From: Rheinheimera pacifica
Lineage (GTDB): Bacteria; Pseudomonadota; Gammaproteobacteria; Enterobacterales; Alteromonadaceae
Assembly (NCBI RefSeq): GCF_024809855.1
Contig: NZ_JANUEM010000001.1
Coordinates: forward strand, 434,001-498,000
Direction of reading: 5' to 3'
DNA: 64,000 nucleotides
Positions within the stretch are counted from its first letter, which is position 1. Every line of letters starts with the position of its first letter. Below are positions 38,414 through 48,702 of the stretch, in pieces. The notes beneath the pieces are model-generated. The model was not told where the DNA came from. It searched no databases and was given only the letters and a program-made list of their open reading frames with translations. A program made the translations under genes and the position numbers.

Positions 38414-39617
38414 TACGGCCTCCGCTGATGGCATGCTTGCCTTTTAGCCGCACTTCAAAATCTATCCGTAATAACAATGCTGCAGTGGCCAGCATAATAA
38501 TTAAACTGCTACCGCCAGAGCTGACAAACGGCAGCGTTAAACCTTTAGTAGGTAAAGCGCCGGTGGCCACACCAATATTTACCGCTGACTGAAAACCAAT
38601 CCAGATTGCCAGCGCATAAGCTAAAAAGCCGTGGAAGCTCATATTTTTTGCCAACGCACGCTGGCCTATCCACAGTGCGCGATACACCAGCATAAAAATC
38701 AGCGCCAGCAGCAGGGTTACACCAATAAAGCCGGTTTCTTCGGCAATAACGGCCAGAATAAAATCGGTATGCGCTTCAGGCAGGTATTCCAGCTTCTGAA
38801 TGCTGTTACCCAGGCCCTGACCAAACCAGCCGCCCCGGCCAAACGCCATTAACGACTGCGTTAACTGATACCCACTGCCAAAAGGATCTGCCCAGGGGTC
38901 TAAAAATGCGGTTACCCGTTTCCAGCGGTACTCGCTGTATATAATTAGTACGCCAATCGCCATCAGGCCGGTAAAAATAAGACCGAAGAACTGCCACAAT
39001 TTGGCTCCGGCCAAAAACAGCAGAGCTACCGCTGTGGCAAACATGACAATTACGGTGCCTAAATCCGGCTGCATCAGTAGTAATACCGCAAAGGCAAATA
39101 ACACCAGCAAAGGTTTTAAGAAGCCTTTTAAATTTTCGCGCACTTCTTCATGGCGCCGTACCAGATAACTGGATAAATAAACAAAGAAGAACAGCTTGGC
39201 AGGCTCGGCCGACTGCAAACCAATAGGGCCAATGGCTAACCAGCGGGTACTACCGTTAACGTTGCGGCCAAACAGTAATACGGCTACCAACAGCGCCAGC
39301 CCGGTAAACAGCAGTAACATATTGCTGTTGTGCCACCACTGCACCGGAATATTTATTACCACCAGAGCGGCAGAAAAGCCCAGCCCCAGATACACCAGAT
39401 GGCGGATAGTAAAATGCAGTTCGTTGCCATGTAACCGGGCAGCCACCGGCACCGATGCGCTGGTAACCATTACCACTCCCACCGCCAGAATAAGCAGCAG
39501 TAAGGTAAGAAACAGTTTGTCATAAGCGGCGCCATCATCGGCATTCCACCAACTGCTAATAATGTGCAGCGGGTTTTGCAGCTGATTTCTCAGCGTATCC
39601 AGTGCCAGCTGTTTCAT
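38406..39617 (-). CDS. ftsW: Septal peptidoglycan glycosyltransferase FtsW (SEDS)
   Basis: A 403-residue polytopic SEDS polymerase acting with FtsI. About ten hydrophobic helices are visible. The catalytic-loop block GQGLGNSIQKLEYLPEAHTDFILAVIAEETGF and the C-terminal LPFVSSGGSSLI are diagnostic of FtsW. It overlaps murD by four bases and murG by eight. Confidence 0.96.
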   Translation of the reverse strand: MKQLALDTLRNQLQNPLHIISSWWNADDGAAYDKLFLTLLLLILAVGVVMVTSASVPVAARLHGNELHFTIRHLVYLGLGFSAALVVINIPVQWWHNSNMLLLFTGLALLVAVLLFGRNVNGSTRWLAIGPIGLQSAEPAKLFFFVYLSSYLVRRHEEVRENLKGFLKPLLVLFAFAVLLLMQPDLGTVIVMFATAVALLFLAGAKLWQFFGLIFTGLMAIGVLIIYSEYRWKRVTAFLDPWADPFGSGYQLTQSLMAFGRGGWFGQGLGNSIQKLEYLPEAHTDFILAVIAEETGFIGVTLLLALIFMLVYRALWIGQRALAKNMSFHGFLAYALAIWIGFQSAVNIGVATGALPTKGLTLPFVSSGGSSLIIMLATAALLLRIDFEVRLKGKHAISGGRND

Positions 39618-40936
39618 AGCACCTCCGCCTTAACAGCGGCAGCAAACTGCTCGCCACGATCTGCATAACTTTTAAACATATCCAGGCTGGCACAAGCCGG
39701 TGACAACAATACCATATCGCCTGGCACAGCAAGCTTTGCCGCCGTTTTTACTGCGTCCTGTATAGTTTTCACCTGAATACTGCCGGTTTTAAGCGCCGCT
39801 ATGGCCGGGCCGTCCTGCCCCAGTGTAATCAGTTGCTGTACATCGCTGTCTAACACCGGTTTAAGCTCGGCCATATCAGCGCCTTTGCCGTCTCCACCAG
39901 CAATTAAAATCAGCTTACCTGTTACTGCCGGGCGCAAACCGGCAATGGCCGCCAGCGTAGCGCCAATATTGGTGGCTTTGGAGTCGTTAATCCAGCGCAC
40001 GGCGTTTTTGTCGGCTACTAAAATGCAGCGGTGCGGCAAAGATACAAATTGCTTTAACGCACTGATTAACCCGGCACGGCTGGCACCGGCAGCCAGCGCT
40101 AAAGCGCTTGCTACCAGGGCATTAAATTCGTTGTGAGCGCCAAACAGTGTCATTTCACTAACAGGCAGCAGCGGTTCACCAGCCACGTTTAACCAGCGAT
40201 GACCGTCAACAACAGTAATGCCGTAGGCAGAATCGGCCAGCTTAATACCCAGCGTGTGCGCACAATTTTCCGGTGTGGTGGCGCTATCGGCTAAATTAAA
40301 TACCGCCAGTTGGGTGTGCTGATATACCCGCTGTTTAGACGCGGCATAAGCTGCCATATCCCGGTAACGATCTAAGTGATCAGCACTGACATTTAAAATA
40401 CAGCTGGCGACACTATGCAGGCCTGTTGTGGTATCCAGCTGAAAGCTGGACAGTTCCAGCACAAATACATCAACGTCTTGCTGAGCTATAGCATCAAGCA
40501 CTGGTAAGCCGATATTGCCCGCTGCCAGTGCTTTTATACCACTGCATTTGAGCATGGCTTCTACCAGCATTGTTACGGTAGATTTACCGTTAGAGCCGGT
40601 AATAGCCACCACCGGCTTATTATTAAAGCGGGCAAATAACTCAACATCGCCCAGTAGCTCAACGCCCTGTGCTACCGCAAAGCGGATAGCCGGATGTGTT
40701 GGCGATAACCCGGGGCTTAGGATAATAATGTCCATCTTGGCCAGCCTGTTGGCATCCAGCTCGCCTAAATAAATACCATCTACCTTTTCAGCAGCAATCT
40801 GTTCGATACCGGCAGGTTTGCTGCGGCTGTCCATCAGCACAGGTTTAACGCCCAGGCTTAACAGAAAACGCACAGTGGCCAGACCCGACAGGCCCAGCCC
40901 TACAACTGCTATGCGTTTTTTTGCTAAATACTGCAT
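39614..40936 (-). CDS. murD: UDP-N-acetylmuramoyl-L-alanine--D-glutamate ligase MurD
   Basis: A 440-residue Mur ligase adding D-Glu. RIAVVGLGLSGLATVRFLL is the N-terminal Rossmann domain, ITGSNGKSTVTML the P-loop, NVSADHLDRY and WINDSKATNIGATLAAI central ligase blocks, and LLSPACASLDMFKSYADRGEQF the C-terminal motif. Starting at the ATG at 40936 places the Gly-rich block exactly as in E. coli. The ATG at 40939 and one at 40966 (three bases after mraY) are alternatives. Confidence 0.95.
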   Translation of the reverse strand: MQYLAKKRIAVVGLGLSGLATVRFLLSLGVKPVLMDSRSKPAGIEQIAAEKVDGIYLGELDANRLAKMDIIILSPGLSPTHPAIRFAVAQGVELLGDVELFARFNNKPVVAITGSNGKSTVTMLVEAMLKCSGIKALAAGNIGLPVLDAIAQQDVDVFVLELSSFQLDTTTGLHSVASCILNVSADHLDRYRDMAAYAASKQRVYQHTQLAVFNLADSATTPENCAHTLGIKLADSAYGITVVDGHRWLNVAGEPLLPVSEMTLFGAHNEFNALVASALALAAGASRAGLISALKQFVSLPHRCILVADKNAVRWINDSKATNIGATLAAIAGLRPAVTGKLILIAGGDGKGADMAELKPVLDSDVQQLITLGQDGPAIAALKTGSIQVKTIQDAVKTAAKLAVPGDMVLLSPACASLDMFKSYADRGEQFAAAVKAEVL

Positions 40937-40968
40937 CATTAAACTCTGTGTCTCCGTTAATACCATCG

Positions 40969-42051
40969 TTATCTCAGTTTCAGGGTGGCAAGGCCCACCA
41001 GCACAAAGATGATGGATAAAATCCAGAACCGCACTATCACGCGTGGCTCAGGCCAGCCTTTTAATTCATAGTGGTGGTGAATAGGCGCCATACGGAAAAT
41101 ACGCTGGCCGCGTAATTTGTAAGAACCTACCTGCAAGATTACCGACAGCGTTTCCATCACAAAGACACCGCCCATAATAAACAGCACGATTTCCTGCCGC
41201 ACCAGAATGGCGATAACGCCCAGTACCGCACCCAGCGCCAGTGAGCCAACATCGCCCATAAATACCAGTGCCGGATAGGTGTTAAACCACAAAAAGCCCA
41301 GGCCTGCGCCCACTAAAGCCGCGCACACTACCACCAGTTCACCGGCGTAAGGCAGATAAGGGATATTCAGATAACCGGAAAAATTCACGTTGCCGCTGGC
41401 GTAAGCAATAATGGCAAACGCTGACGCCACCATAATAGTAGGCACGATGGCCAGGCCATCGAGGCCGTCAGTCAGGTTGACGGCATTGCTGGTGCCGACA
41501 ATGACAAAATAACTCAGCGCAATAAACAATATGCCCAGCTGCGGCATAACGTCTTTAAGAAACGGCACCAACAGTGCAGTTTCAGCCGGGCGCTCGGCGG
41601 TAAAATATAAGAAGGCGGCGGTAGCAATAGCAAACAGCGACTGCCAGAAGTATTTCCAGCGGGCTATCAGGCCTTTGGGATCTTTGCGGATCACTTTACG
41701 GTAATCATCTACAAAGCCAATCAGGCCGAAGCTAACCAGCACAAACAGCACTACCCAGACATATTTATTATCCAGATCGGCCCATAGCAAGGTGCTTAAC
41801 AGCACTGAGCCTAAGATCAGCAGCCCTCCCATGGTTGGAGTGCCTTTTTTCGAGAAATGGCTTTGCGGGCCGTCGTTACGTACCACCTGGCCAATTTGCA
41901 TCAGTTGCAAACGCGCAATAAGCTTAGGCCCTAAATACAGGCTTAAGAGTAATGACGTTAAAATACCCAGTATGGCACGAAATGTTAAGTAACTGAATAC
42001 ATTAAAAAAGCTGTAGTATTGGGTTAAATACTCGGCCAACCAAACTAGCAT
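40969..42051 (-). CDS. mraY: Phospho-MurNAc-pentapeptide translocase MraY
   Basis: A 360-residue polytopic enzyme making lipid I from UDP-MurNAc-pentapeptide and undecaprenyl phosphate. Start MLVWLAEYL and length equal E. coli MraY. Diagnostic segments: [29 protein letters not shown] (catalytic aspartates), [11 protein letters not shown] and the His-rich loop [12 protein letters not shown]. The ATG at 42051 lies inside the end of murF, giving a seven-base overlap; an upstream start at 42072 is rejected. Confidence 0.96.
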   Translation of the reverse strand: MLVWLAEYLTQYYSFFNVFSYLTFRAILGILTSLLLSLYLGPKLIARLQLMQIGQVVRNDGPQSHFSKKGTPTMGGLLILGSVLLSTLLWADLDNKYVWVVLFVLVSFGLIGFVDDYRKVIRKDPKGLIARWKYFWQSLFAIATAAFLYFTAERPAETALLVPFLKDVMPQLGILFIALSYFVIVGTSNAVNLTDGLDGLAIVPTIMVASAFAIIAYASGNVNFSGYLNIPYLPYAGELVVVCAALVGAGLGFLWFNTYPALVFMGDVGSLALGAVLGVIAILVRQEIVLFIMGGVFVMETLSVILQVGSYKLRGQRIFRMAPIHHHYELKGWPEPRVIVRFWILSIIFVLVGLATLKLR

Positions 42052-43421
42052 GGGCTGTTCTCCTGCTGACATCTTTCTAGCAAGTCTTGCACGACTAATT
42101 CCATTTTCGCGCTACGCGAACCTTTCACTAGCAGGGTGACTTCCTGTTGTTCTGACACTATCGGCAACAGGCGCTGTAACAACGCCTGGCGCGAACTGAA
42201 ATGAGCGCCTTGTCCATTGAACAAGTCACTGGCGCTCTGTGATAACACGCCAAGGGTGAACAACAGATTAATACCTGATTTTTTTGCGTATAAACCAATC
42301 TCTTCATGGTATAAACGGGCATCTGCACCCAGTTCGCCCATGTCGCCGAACACCAGCACCCGGTAACCGGAATACGATGCCAGCAGATCAATTGCCGCCT
42401 TTACCGACTCGACATTGGCGTTGTAGGTATCATCGATAATACGCAGTTGCGGGTTAACCATTTTGACATTGGTACGGCCTTTTACCGCCTGCATTTGTGC
42501 CAACCCCAACTGCACATCAGTCAGCGTGGCGCCAACAGCGATACAAGCGGCAGCTGCAGCCAGTGCATTGGCTACATTGTGCCGCCCGGGGATAGTCAGT
42601 TGAATAAACTGGCGGCCTGCCGGGCAGATAAGCTCAAAACCGGCGCAGCCCTGTGTGTCCAGTACGATACCTTCGGCATAATAATCGGCTGGCCCGGTAG
42701 CTGAAAACTGGATTACCGTTTTGCCTTCAAGCCGTTTTAACCAATAATCGCGGTATTCGCTGTCAGCAGGCAATATGGCAAGCCCCTGTGCTGACAAACC
42801 ATTGAAAATCTCGCCTTTGGCGCGCGCCACACCATAAACATCACCAAAGCCTTCTAAATGCGATGCCGCAACATTGGTAATAATGGCCACATCCGGCTTA
42901 GCCAGTGAGGTGGTGTAGGCAATTTCGCCCTGATGATTTGCCCCTAACTCCAGCACCGCGTAGTTGTGTTTTTCTGTCAGGCGCAGCATGGTAAGCGGTA
43001 CGCCGATATCGTTATTAAAATTGCCCTGGGTTGATAACACCTGGCCACGGCGGCTTAAAATGGCTGCCATCATTTCTTTAACGGTGGTTTTACCGGCACT
43101 ACCGGTAACCGCAATAGTTTTTGGTGCCAGCCTGGCTTTTACCGCAGCAGCCAGCTGCCCCAGCGCCAGGCGGGTGTCCTGCACTACAATCTGGCTGATA
43201 GCTTCAGACACCTGATGCTCTGTTACCACTGCAATGGCGCCTTTGGCTTTAACTTCAGCAACAAAAGCTGTGCCGTCGAAATTCGGCCCCTTTAAGGCAA
43301 TAAACAACTCACCTGCACTGATACTGCGGCTGTCGGTACTGACTGACGTTACTGTGACATCGTCACCGAGCAGGCTGCCATTTAAGATTTCAGTTATGTC
43401 GGAACAGCGTAAGCTAATCAT
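42045..43421 (-). CDS. murF: UDP-MurNAc-tripeptide--D-Ala-D-Ala ligase MurF
   Basis: A 458-residue Mur ligase adding the D-Ala-D-Ala made by Ddl[25 protein letters not shown] is the N-terminal domain, [18 protein letters not shown] the P-loop, [23 protein letters not shown] and [19 protein letters not shown] follow, and the C-terminal domain includes FGDMGELG. It overlaps murE by four bases. Confidence 0.96.
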   Translation of the reverse strand: MISLRCSDITEILNGSLLGDDVTVTSVSTDSRSISAGELFIALKGPNFDGTAFVAEVKAKGAIAVVTEHQVSEAISQIVVQDTRLALGQLAAAVKARLAPKTIAVTGSAGKTTVKEMMAAILSRRGQVLSTQGNFNNDIGVPLTMLRLTEKHNYAVLELGANHQGEIAYTTSLAKPDVAIITNVAASHLEGFGDVYGVARAKGEIFNGLSAQGLAILPADSEYRDYWLKRLEGKTVIQFSATGPADYYAEGIVLDTQGCAGFELICPAGRQFIQLTIPGRHNVANALAAAAACIAVGATLTDVQLGLAQMQAVKGRTNVKMVNPQLRIIDDTYNANVESVKAAIDLLASYSGYRVLVFGDMGELGADARLYHEEIGLYAKKSGINLLFTLGVLSQSASDLFNGQGAHFSSRQALLQRLLPIVSEQQEVTLLVKGSRSAKMELVVQDLLERCQQENSPC

Positions 43422-44875
43422 AATGACATCTCCGCAACCAGTTGCTGCAAATATGCACGCTCGTCGTACTGGCGAACTTCTGCGCCAATAATCTGTACTG
43501 TTTCATGTCCTTTACCAGCAACCAGAACAATATCGCCGGGCTGCGCACTGGCCAGTGCCAGCTTGATAGCGGCTTTACGGGATGGCTCTATCTGGTAACT
43601 GGCGTCCGGGCTCATGCCTGCTGCAATTTCTTCGCAAATTGCCACAACATCTTCGCTACGCGGATTATCGGCGGTAATAATAATATGGTCGGCGAACAAT
43701 TCTGCCAGTTGCCCCATTAGCGGCCGTTTACCACGATCTCTGTCACCGCCGCAGCCAAATACACACCACAGGCGGCTGGCACAGTGCATACGCAGTGACT
43801 GTAAGGCCTGCTGCAGTGCGTCGGGCGTATGGGCGTAATCAATAACCGCAGTAAACTGCTGTGGAAAAACAAACTGTTCCATCCGCCCAGGTACGGCTTT
43901 TAACTGCCCGGCAGCGTCAATAAGGCTATTCAGTGGCTGGCCCAGCATATACAGGGCACCAATAGCGGCCAGCACGTTTTGAATATTAAACTCGCCCAAC
44001 AGCGGCAGTTGCAGGCTGAACTCGCCCAAATGGCTGCTAAGGCGAACCTGATAGCCATTTACCATTGGCACCACATCTGAATACGCCAGATAACGCTCAA
44101 AGCCGTTACAGTCTTCTGCTTTGCCATAGACAAACAGCGGATTGACACACTGTGCTGCCAAAGCACGGCCAAACTCATCAGAAACGTTAATAACTGCGGC
44201 CTGGCTAAGTTCCGGTTTAAATAACAGGGCTTTAGCAGCACCGTATTCAGCCATAGTGCCGTGGTAATCAAGGTGGTCGCGTGTCAGGTTGGTAAATACC
44301 GCCACATTAAAATGTAAACCGGCAACCCGCTGTTGTACTAACGCATGGGATGACACTTCCATCGCCGCCAGCTTAACGTCTGAGCTAAAAAATTCAGCAA
44401 GAATACGTTGTAAATCAACAAAGTGTGGCGTGGTGTTAGGTAAGGTTGTCAGTTGTTGATAATAGCCATACCCCAGAGTACCGATAACCGCAGCATTAGT
44501 AGCCAGCAGTTCTGCCAGCTGATTAATAAAAAACGCTATGCTGGATTTACCGTTAGTACCGGTAATACCTACCAGTTGCAGTTGTGCAGCCGGTTGCTGA
44601 TAAAATGCGCTTACTAACTGCGGCAGTATTTGAGTTAACTGCGGTAACACCAGAATACGCTCGTCGGTGTAGCTACCGCTGTCAGTTAATACAAGGGCAG
44701 CCCCCTGCGCCAGCGCTTTGCTGATAAACTGGCTGCCATGCTGCTGCACGCCCGGTATAGCCAGAAACACATCACCGGCGCCCACTTTGCGGCTATCCAA
44801 CTGTAATTGCTGCACCTGAACATCGGGAGCGCTGATATCATAAGCAGCTAACCAGCTGCGGGCATTAACCGGCAT
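43418..44875 (-). CDS. murE: UDP-MurNAc-L-Ala-D-Glu--meso-diaminopimelate ligase MurE
   Basis: A 485-residue Mur ligase. LDSRKVGAGDVFLAIPG is the N-terminal block, GITGTNGKSSIAFFI the P-loop, FTNLTRDHLDYHGTM the central ligase motif and FGCGGDRDRGKRPLMG the ATP-binding part. The DNPR box (ITADNPRSEDV) is the specificity signature for meso-diaminopimelate, as expected for Gram-negatives. It overlaps ftsI by 11 bases. Confidence 0.96.
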   Translation of the reverse strand: MPVNARSWLAAYDISAPDVQVQQLQLDSRKVGAGDVFLAIPGVQQHGSQFISKALAQGAALVLTDSGSYTDERILVLPQLTQILPQLVSAFYQQPAAQLQLVGITGTNGKSSIAFFINQLAELLATNAAVIGTLGYGYYQQLTTLPNTTPHFVDLQRILAEFFSSDVKLAAMEVSSHALVQQRVAGLHFNVAVFTNLTRDHLDYHGTMAEYGAAKALLFKPELSQAAVINVSDEFGRALAAQCVNPLFVYGKAEDCNGFERYLAYSDVVPMVNGYQVRLSSHLGEFSLQLPLLGEFNIQNVLAAIGALYMLGQPLNSLIDAAGQLKAVPGRMEQFVFPQQFTAVIDYAHTPDALQQALQSLRMHCASRLWCVFGCGGDRDRGKRPLMGQLAELFADHIIITADNPRSEDVVAICEEIAAGMSPDASYQIEPSRKAAIKLALASAQPGDIVLVAGKGHETVQIIGAEVRQYDERAYLQQLVAEMSL

Positions 44876-46616
44876 TGCGGCCTCCCGTTACGGCAGAGCG
44901 TTTCGGCTGGCTGTTGCTATCCGGAACCAGGTTAAGTAGTTGCATGGTTGCCCCCATAATATTGGCAAACACCGGGGCAGCAATTTCGCCGCCGTGATAA
45001 AAATCACCTGCTGGTTCGTTAATTACCACGACACAGGCCAGCCTGGGATTAGACACCGGGCCAACACCAGCGAATGAAGCAACATAGTCATCACCGTAGC
45101 CGCCGGCTATGGCTTTACGTGCAGTACCCGTTTTACCACCAACACGGTACCCCTTAACCTGCGCACGGGTGGCCGTGCCGCCCGGCATAATATTGGCTTC
45201 CATCATTTCTAACATTGCCGCAGCATGTTCAGGGGCCAACACCTGCTCGCCAGAATGCGGCTGATCTGATTTTAAAATAGTCAGTGGCCGGCTGATGCCG
45301 CCATTGGCCATAGTGGCATACACCTTTGCCAGCTGAGCTGCGGTAACTGACAAGCCATAACCAAAAGATAAGGTGGCACGCTCAAAGTCGGACCAGCGCC
45401 GGCGGTGGCTTAACATGCCACCACTTTCGCCATTCAGGCCAAGGCCGGTATCTATGCCCAATCCCATATTCGCGTACAAGCCAATAACGTGCTCTACCGG
45501 CATATCCAACACCAGTTTGCTCACACCAATATTGCTTGATTTCTGAATAATGCCGGTCAGGCTGAGGTTGTTATAGTTGTTGGCATCACGTACCCAGCTA
45601 CCACCAATACGCATATAGCCCGGCGAGGTATTAACAACCGCATTTAATTTGGCTGAACCAAACTCCAGTGCGCTTAATACCGCCAGTGGCTTCATGGTTG
45701 AACCGGGTTCAAAGGTGTCGGCAATGGCGCGGTTGCGAAACAGGTAAGACGGCGTATTACGCCGGTTGTTAGGGTTAAACGATGGGCTGTTTACCATCGC
45801 CAGCACTTCACCGGTTAATACATCTACCACTATAGCTGAGCCTGAAGTAGCACCATGTGCCAGTACGGCTTTTTTCAGCTCGCGGTACGTTACCGACTGA
45901 ATACGCTGATCAATACTTAGCTGTACATTGCCAGGCGCCTGCGCCTGGGCCCGTTCAATCACTTCAATTTCCCGGCCTTTGGCGTCTTTACGGAAAACTT
46001 TGCGCCCGGCAGTACCGGTTAACAGCTCATCAAAACGTTTTTCAATGCCTTCTACGCCAACGTCGTCAACATTGGTAAAGCCCAGCAGTTGCGCGGTAAC
46101 TTCACCTGCAGGGTAATAGCGGCGTGATTCCTGGCGGAAATAAATGCCCGGCACTTTGAGTTTTTTTACATAGTCAACCACTGCCGGATTAACCTGACGT
46201 TGCAAGTAAACAAAGCGGCGCTGCGGGTTGTCGCCAATCCGGTTTAGTAACTGTGCCGGTGTCAGTTGCAGTATGTCTGCCAGAGCATGCCAGCGCCTTT
46301 CATCAGCTGCGGCATTGCGCTCAATAACCACTTTCGGATCAGCCCAGATAGCCTCAACCCCAACGCTAACGGCCAGTTCTTCACCGTTACGATCAACTAT
46401 CATGCCACGCAGCACGCTGTCTGACTCTACCCGCAGGCTACGGGCATCGCCCTGGCTTACCAGCATATCCGGCTCTATTACCTGCAACCAGGCAGCACGG
46501 ACTACCAGAGCGGTAAATACTGCCGTTAAACTCAGCAGCACAAAAGCAAAACGCCAGCCCAACACCGAAGGTGATGTTCTGGCTTTAGCCTGAGGTGCTT
46601 TCTTAGCCCGGCTCAT
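44865..46616 (-). CDS. ftsI: Septal peptidoglycan transpeptidase FtsI (PBP3)
   Basis: A 583-residue bitopic class B penicillin-binding protein. One N-terminal transmembrane helix (about 21-42) precedes the pedestal domain. The transpeptidase has SxxK in FEPGSTMKPLAVL, SxN in QKSSNIGVSKL and KTGT in VGGKTGTARKA. It cross-links septal wall with FtsW. It overlaps ftsL by four bases. Confidence 0.97.
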   Translation of the reverse strand: MSRAKKAPQAKARTSPSVLGWRFAFVLLSLTAVFTALVVRAAWLQVIEPDMLVSQGDARSLRVESDSVLRGMIVDRNGEELAVSVGVEAIWADPKVVIERNAAADERRWHALADILQLTPAQLLNRIGDNPQRRFVYLQRQVNPAVVDYVKKLKVPGIYFRQESRRYYPAGEVTAQLLGFTNVDDVGVEGIEKRFDELLTGTAGRKVFRKDAKGREIEVIERAQAQAPGNVQLSIDQRIQSVTYRELKKAVLAHGATSGSAIVVDVLTGEVLAMVNSPSFNPNNRRNTPSYLFRNRAIADTFEPGSTMKPLAVLSALEFGSAKLNAVVNTSPGYMRIGGSWVRDANNYNNLSLTGIIQKSSNIGVSKLVLDMPVEHVIGLYANMGLGIDTGLGLNGESGGMLSHRRRWSDFERATLSFGYGLSVTAAQLAKVYATMANGGISRPLTILKSDQPHSGEQVLAPEHAAAMLEMMEANIMPGGTATRAQVKGYRVGGKTGTARKAIAGGYGDDYVASFAGVGPVSNPRLACVVVINEPAGDFYHGGEIAAPVFANIMGATMQLLNLVPDSNSQPKRSAVTGGRNAG

Positions 46617-46921
46617 GGCTGTGTCACCGCGACATCCCGCTCACCGGCGGGACGTAACATTTGCAATTTATTACGGGCGATATCTTCTACCCGGCTGTGT
46701 TCAGACAATGCCCGTTGCTCCAGCAACAGGTTGCGCCACTCTATGTCCAACTGATCGCGTTGCTGGTATAAACCGTCCTGCGCTATGGTGAGCTGGCGGT
46801 TTAAATGGGCAAAATGCACTACCGTCAATGCCGAGGCAATGCAAGCCAGCAGCAACAGCGCCAGCCACTTTTGTGTCCGCCAGTCCTGGCCAATTAAGCG
46901 ATGCAGGCTGATATTACTCAT
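46613..46921 (-). CDS. ftsL: Cell division protein FtsL
   Basis: A 102-residue bitopic protein: a short basic cytoplasmic N-terminus ([15 protein letters not shown]), one transmembrane helix (about 19-38, [20 protein letters not shown]), and a periplasmic heptad-like coiled coil (~40-85) that pairs with FtsB. It is a little shorter than E. coli FtsL (121). Position between rsmH and ftsI supports the assignment; it overlaps rsmH by eight bases. Confidence 0.92.
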   Translation of the reverse strand: MSNISLHRLIGQDWRTQKWLALLLLACIASALTVVHFAHLNRQLTIAQDGLYQQRDQLDIEWRNLLLEQRALSEHSRVEDIARNKLQMLRPAGERDVAVTQP

Positions 46922-47858
46922 GGCGCTGCTTCTCAGCTATGCGTAGCACTGCGCTACGCGCCCTGGGGTTGACTTCAAGCTCTTGCTCAGATGGCATAAT
47001 GGCTTTACCAATCAGCGTAAGCTCGGTGCGCTGTTGCATTTGCGCGGCTGTCAGCGGTATACCGCGGGGTACAGGTTCACCTTTGGCATGGCGGCGCATA
47101 AACTGTTTAACCAGCCGGTCTTCCAGTGAATGAAAACTGATAACCACCAGGCGGCCGCCGGGTTTTAACACCTGCATGGCAGCTTGTAAGGCCTGGTGCA
47201 CCTGTTCCAGCTCACTGTTAATATAAATACGGATCGCCTGAAAACTGCGCGTAGCCGGATGTTTTTTCTCTTTATTGCTTTTGGGTACGCTGTCACTTAT
47301 CAGCTTTGCCAACTGTGCCGTACGGGTTATTTGCGTTTCTGTACGTGCAGCCACGATGGCCTGTGCTATACGCCAGGCAAACTTCTCCTCACCGTATTCC
47401 CGCAATACAAAACTGATGTCCTCTACGTCAGCCTCAGCCAGCCATTTTGCAGCACTGATGCCTGAGCTTGGGTCCATCCGCATATCCAGCGGGCCGTCGC
47501 GCATAAAACTAAAACCCCGATCGGCATCGTCCAATTGTGGGGAGGACACGCCAAGATCGAGTAAAATGCCATCAAGTGCACCGTTGATGTGCAACTGCTC
47601 AGCAATAGTTGCCAGGGCGGCAAAGGGGCTGTGGGTGATATGAAAGCGGGGATCTGCCTTAAGTGGCTCGGCAGCAGCTATCGCGGTGGGGTCGCGATCT
47701 ATAGCAAATAAACGGCCTTGCGGGCCTAATAAAGATAAAATAGCCCGGCTATGGCCACCACGGCCGAACGTACCGTCAAGGTAGCAGCCGTCTGGTTTTA
47801 TTGCTAATCCGTCCAGAGCTTCTTGCAGCAGAACGGAAATATGCGCCACAGTAGTCAT
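46914..47858 (-). CDS. rsmH: 16S rRNA (cytosine1402-N4)-methyltransferase RsmH
   Basis: A 314-residue SAM-dependent methyltransferase of 16S rRNA C1402; it acts on the same nucleotide as RsmI, also in this window. [13 protein letters not shown] and [16 protein letters not shown] (SAM motif I), [22 protein letters not shown], and the C-terminal [16 protein letters not shown] are diagnostic. Start at 47858, one base after the mraZ stop, gives E. coli length (313). Confidence 0.96.
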   Translation of the reverse strand: MTTVAHISVLLQEALDGLAIKPDGCYLDGTFGRGGHSRAILSLLGPQGRLFAIDRDPTAIAAAEPLKADPRFHITHSPFAALATIAEQLHINGALDGILLDLGVSSPQLDDADRGFSFMRDGPLDMRMDPSSGISAAKWLAEADVEDISFVLREYGEEKFAWRIAQAIVAARTETQITRTAQLAKLISDSVPKSNKEKKHPATRSFQAIRIYINSELEQVHQALQAAMQVLKPGGRLVVISFHSLEDRLVKQFMRRHAKGEPVPRGIPLTAAQMQQRTELTLIGKAIMPSEQELEVNPRARSAVLRIAEKQRHE

Positions 47859-47859
47859 T

Positions 47860-48324
47860 TTACAGTGCAAAGTCCTGTAATCGTTCTGACAATTCAACAT
47901 CGCCGGCCTGCGCTTGCTCTAATGCAATATCTGCAGCAAGCCGCTCATGCCAGGCTGTTTCATCCCAGATTTCAAATTTATTTAACTGGCCAACCAGGCG
48001 GATGCCCTTAGTCAGGCCAGCGTGTTGCCTAAGCGGAGCAGGCAATAAAATACGGCCGCTTTTGTCCATATCGCAATCAGTGGCATTACCCAGCAGTACG
48101 CGCTGTAAGCGGCGCTCTTGCGGGTTTAAGCTGGACAGGCGTTTCAGTTTTTCTTCTATTTCTTCCCACTCTGCCAGCGGGTATAACAATAAGCAGGGGT
48201 CGTGCAGGTCAATCGTACAGATCAGATGGCCCTGACAATCAGACAGCAGAAATTCACGGTAGCGCGCGGGTAGCGCTAACCGGCCTTTCTCGTCCAGTGT
48301 CAACGTAAATGAGCCACGAAACAT
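47860..48324 (-). CDS. mraZ: Transcriptional regulator MraZ
   Basis: A 154-residue AbrB-like protein with two tandem copies of the double-psi-beta unit: [23 protein letters not shown] and the second [15 protein letters not shown]. It forms rings that bind repeats upstream of its own gene and represses the dcw operon in E. coli. AGGAAG precedes the ATG. It is the first gene of the cluster. A matching operator array lies at 48370-48403. Confidence 0.95.
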   Translation of the reverse strand: MFRGSFTLTLDEKGRLALPARYREFLLSDCQGHLICTIDLHDPCLLLYPLAEWEEIEEKLKRLSSLNPQERRLQRVLLGNATDCDMDKSGRILLPAPLRQHAGLTKGIRLVGQLNKFEIWDETAWHERLAADIALEQAQAGDVELSERLQDFAL

Positions 48325-48369
48325 TAAGCTTCCTGAGTATGTTATTTAACAGCTTTGGCTTACGGGTAA

Positions 48370-48403
48370 CCCAATTTGATCCACTATTACCCACAAATCC
48401 CCA
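48370..48403 (-). promoter_or_regulatory. MraZ operator: TGGG boxes at 10-bp spacing
   Basis: On the minus strand TGGG occurs at 48400-48403, 48390-48393 and 48370-48373, with a degenerate TGGA at 48380-48383. All are exactly ten bases apart. The known MraZ site is repeated TGGGN separated by five bases. The array lies 45-80 bases upstream of mraZ, downstream of a promoter. Confidence 0.8.
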
Positions 48404-48412
48404 CAACGATAC

Positions 48413-48442
48413 AGTTTAGGGTGCCCCTTTCCCCCTTGTCAA
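48413..48442 (-). promoter_or_regulatory. Promoter of the dcw operon
   Basis: On the minus strand a perfect -35 TTGACA (48437-48442) is followed after 18 bases by TAAACT (48413-48418), a moderate -10. The start site would fall next to the MraZ boxes, explaining repression. Confidence 0.65.
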
Positions 48443-48702
48443 GGTAAAAACAGCATGTATTGATCGATTGCAACCACAGTAAAAACAAGCGCTGTAGCAA
48501 AGGTGATGATTTTGGTGGAAAAAAGTGGGGTGCTGATCAGGCAGTAAGATCAAGCCTGCATAAACATAGCCCGGCGGGTATTGTATTAGTGCTTTTTGCA
48601 ACAGTGACTTGCCAAGCCAGAATAAATTATTCAATACTGAAGCTAAGTATTAATAACAAATTCCCGCTCACTGTAGCAGCCGGCAAAAAGGAAGATCGTA
48701 TT
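48443..48702. other. Spacer between mraZ promoter and murR-type gene
   Basis: Mostly featureless apart from an inverted repeat AATACT-N7-AGTATT at 48633-48651. The repeat lies ~50 bases before the regulator gene and may be its autoregulatory operator. An open frame continues through this stretch, but the better start is at 48703. Confidence 0.3.
48633..48651. promoter_or_regulatory. Inverted repeat, possible operator of the MurR/RpiR gene
   Basis: AATACT (48633-48638), seven bases, AGTATT (48646-48651). The position fits autoregulation, but there is no proof. Confidence 0.25.
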
